A stretch of DNA of 5,478 nt from Clostridia bacterium (GTDB lineage Bacteria; Bacillota; Clostridia; Christensenellales; Aristaeellaceae): NCBI GenBank assembly GCA_016295665.1, contig JAEDKS010000156.1:1-5478 (forward strand), given 5' to 3'. Each line of letters begins with the position of its first letter. The first letter of the stretch is position 1. Of the stretch, positions 4,719-5,478 are shown piece by piece. The notes under the pieces are model-generated. The model did not search any database and was not told the DNA's origin. It saw nothing but the letters and a program-made list of their open reading frames with translations. Position numbers and translations under genes: made by a program.

Positions 4719-5266
4719 GGCTGCTTGAGCTGTTTCTGGCCTTTGCGCAGATCGGCCTGTTCTCCGTGGGCGGCGGCTACGCGGCGATTCCGCTCATTCA
4801 GGAGCAGGTGGTGGCGCATCACGCGTGGCTGACCATGAGCGAGTTCACCGATCTGGTGACCATCGCCGAGATGACGCCCGGCCCCATCGCGGTGAACGCC
4901 GCGACCTTCGTGGGCGTGAACGTGGCGGGGATTCCCGGTGCCCTCGTCGCGACCCTGGGCTGCATCACGCCGAGCCTGATCCTCGTCTCCCTGCTGAGCT
5001 GGGTGTACCGGCGGTATCGTACGCTGGATGCTCTGCAGGGGATGTTGGGGTGTCTGCGACCGGCGGTGGTGGCGCTCATCGCCGCAGCGGGGCTGTCCAT
5101 GCTGCGGCATGCCCTGCTGGGCAGCGGGGCGGAGCCGGATGTGCTGGCGGGCTTCCTATTTGCCGGGGCGCTGCTGCTCCTGCGCCTGCGGCATGCCAGC
5201 CCCATCCTGGTCATGCTCTGCTGCGGGGCGGCGGGGGTGCTGGCGGGGCTGGTGACGGGCGCGTAG
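4715..5266 (+). CDS. Short CHR-family (chromate transporter) membrane protein, second of a pair
   Basis: 183 aa. Motifs are FSVGGGYAAIPLIQEQVV (16-33), W38, and TIAEMTPGPIAVNAATFVG (49-67), the counterpart of the SCPGAIAVNAA motif in the first half; hydrophobic spans continue to the C-terminus. The P-G-P form with Glu52 differs from the first half (Gln-Ser-Cys-Pro-Gly-Ala), as expected for the two non-identical halves of a heteromeric short-CHR transporter. The start ATG overlaps the preceding TGA and has an AAGGGAG 8 bases upstream (4700-4706), so translation is both coupled and independently supported. The substrate is not shown by the sequence; chromate or another sulfate-like anion is the family default. 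Confidence 0.88.
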   Translation: MRLLELFLAFAQIGLFSVGGGYAAIPLIQEQVVAHHAWLTMSEFTDLVTIAEMTPGPIAVNAATFVGVNVAGIPGALVATLGCITPSLILVSLLSWVYRRYRTLDALQGMLGCLRPAVVALIAAAGLSMLRHALLGSGAEPDVLAGFLFAGALLLLRLRHASPILVMLCCGAAGVLAGLVTGA

Positions 5267-5282
5267 CTGCACCTTCAGCTGC
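5263..5282 (+). other. Seven-pair hairpin at the end of the CHR operon
   Basis: GTAGCTG (5263-5269) pairs with CAGCTGC (5276-5282), with one T-G wobble, around the loop CACCTT. It overlaps the TAG stop of the second CHR gene. The following bases (TTATCAGAAAA) are not T-rich, so it is at best a weak terminator or 3' end structure. Confidence 0.3.
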
Positions 5283-5307
5283 TTATCAGAAAACCGTCAC
5301 ATTCCTG

Positions 5308-5316
5308 TGCTATCCT
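5308..5316 (+). promoter_or_regulatory. Candidate extended -10 promoter element
   Basis: TGCTATCCT fits the extended -10 pattern TGN followed by a hexamer matching TATAAT at four of six positions. It lies 36 bases before the ATG at 5353, in the only AT-richer gap of the right half. No good TTGACA-like -35 is found at 16-18 bases upstream, so the call is tentative. Confidence 0.3.
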
Positions 5317-5339
5317 CTTCCCGCTGATGAAGCGCAGAA

Positions 5340-5345
5340 AAGGAG
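5340..5345 (+). promoter_or_regulatory. Ribosome-binding site of the last gene
   Basis: AAGGAG ends 7 bases before the ATG at 5353, near-ideal spacing, and fixes the start of the truncated exported protein. Confidence 0.75.
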
Positions 5346-5352
5346 CGATTCC

Positions 5353-5478
5353 ATGAATCCGACAGAACACATCCATGCTTTTCCATTATCCCGTCTGCCC
5401 CGCCTGCTGCGCCGCGTGACCAGCCTGCTGGTGGGAACCGTGCTGCTTTTGCCGGTTTTCCCGGCGCTGGCGGAGGAG
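5353..5478 (+). CDS. Start of an exported protein: signal peptide only (3' truncated)
   Basis: 42 codons are visible before the window ends. They encode a typical Sec signal peptide: a polar and basic n-region with an RLPRLLRR stretch (about 14-21), a hydrophobic core rich in Leu and Val (about 22-37), and a likely cleavage site after ALA (residues 38-40), before Glu-Glu. The protein is therefore secreted or surface-bound, but nothing of the mature part is present and no function can be given. A strong ribosome-binding site and an 86-base gap with a candidate -10 suggest that it may begin a new transcription unit, separate from the CHR pair. Confidence 0.8.
   Translation, partial: MNPTEHIHAFPLSRLPRLLRRVTSLLVGTVLLLPVFPALAEE

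Noticed and set aside
4143..5266. A single two-domain ChrA split by a frameshift
   Set aside because: The two halves are separate complete CHR domains joined by a clean ATGA overlap with a ribosome-binding site for the second, matching the known paired short-CHR arrangement.

Overview
The window is GC-rich, densely packed, and all on the + strand. The genes point to a Gram-positive member of the Bacillota, most likely a Clostridia/Eubacteriales gut-type bacterium: a cell-wall sorting signal followed by a class B sortase, a DUF1848 protein, a COG2509-type flavoprotein and a pair of short CHR transporters. No rRNA, tRNA, CRISPR array or intact mobile element was seen. Taxonomy beyond class level cannot be supported from this stretch.

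Layout. (1) Positions 1-473 hold the 3' end of a surface protein: a Thr/Ala/Pro/Lys repeat stalk, one Ig-like module, then a sorting signal (TPSTGD, hydrophobic segment, Arg-rich tail). (2) Three bases later, 477-1505 encodes a class B sortase with an N-terminal membrane anchor and a Pro/Thr-rich stalk. The two genes look like a substrate-enzyme pair. (3) 1537-2502 encodes a DUF1848 protein whose C-terminal cysteine cluster has the radical-SAM spacing CX3CX2C. Its leucine and arginine codon use differs sharply from its neighbours. (4) The 202-base gap 2503-2704 carries a possible 53-codon small ORF with its own AGGAGG, which ends in an ATGA overlap with the next gene, and a GC-rich hairpin. 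(5) 2705-4081 encodes a FAD-dependent oxidoreductase with a four-cysteine cluster inserted in its FAD-binding domain. (6) The short gap after it is almost filled by an 18-pair imperfect hairpin. (7) 4143-4718 and 4715-5266 encode two half-size CHR (chromate transporter family) membrane proteins, translationally coupled by ATGA. (8) After an 86-base gap with a weak promoter candidate, 5353 to the window end is the signal peptide of another exported protein.

Working model: 1-1505 is a surface-display module (substrate plus sortase); 2547/2705-5266 is a possible redox and anion-transport operon (flavoprotein plus CHR pair); the DUF1848 gene lies between them and may have a separate history. No convincing intrinsic terminator (stem followed directly by a T-run) was found at any junction, so co-transcription across the window is possible. 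The least explained elements are the small ORF, the two GC-rich hairpins flanking the flavoprotein gene, the flavoprotein cysteine cluster and the codon-use shift in the DUF1848 gene.
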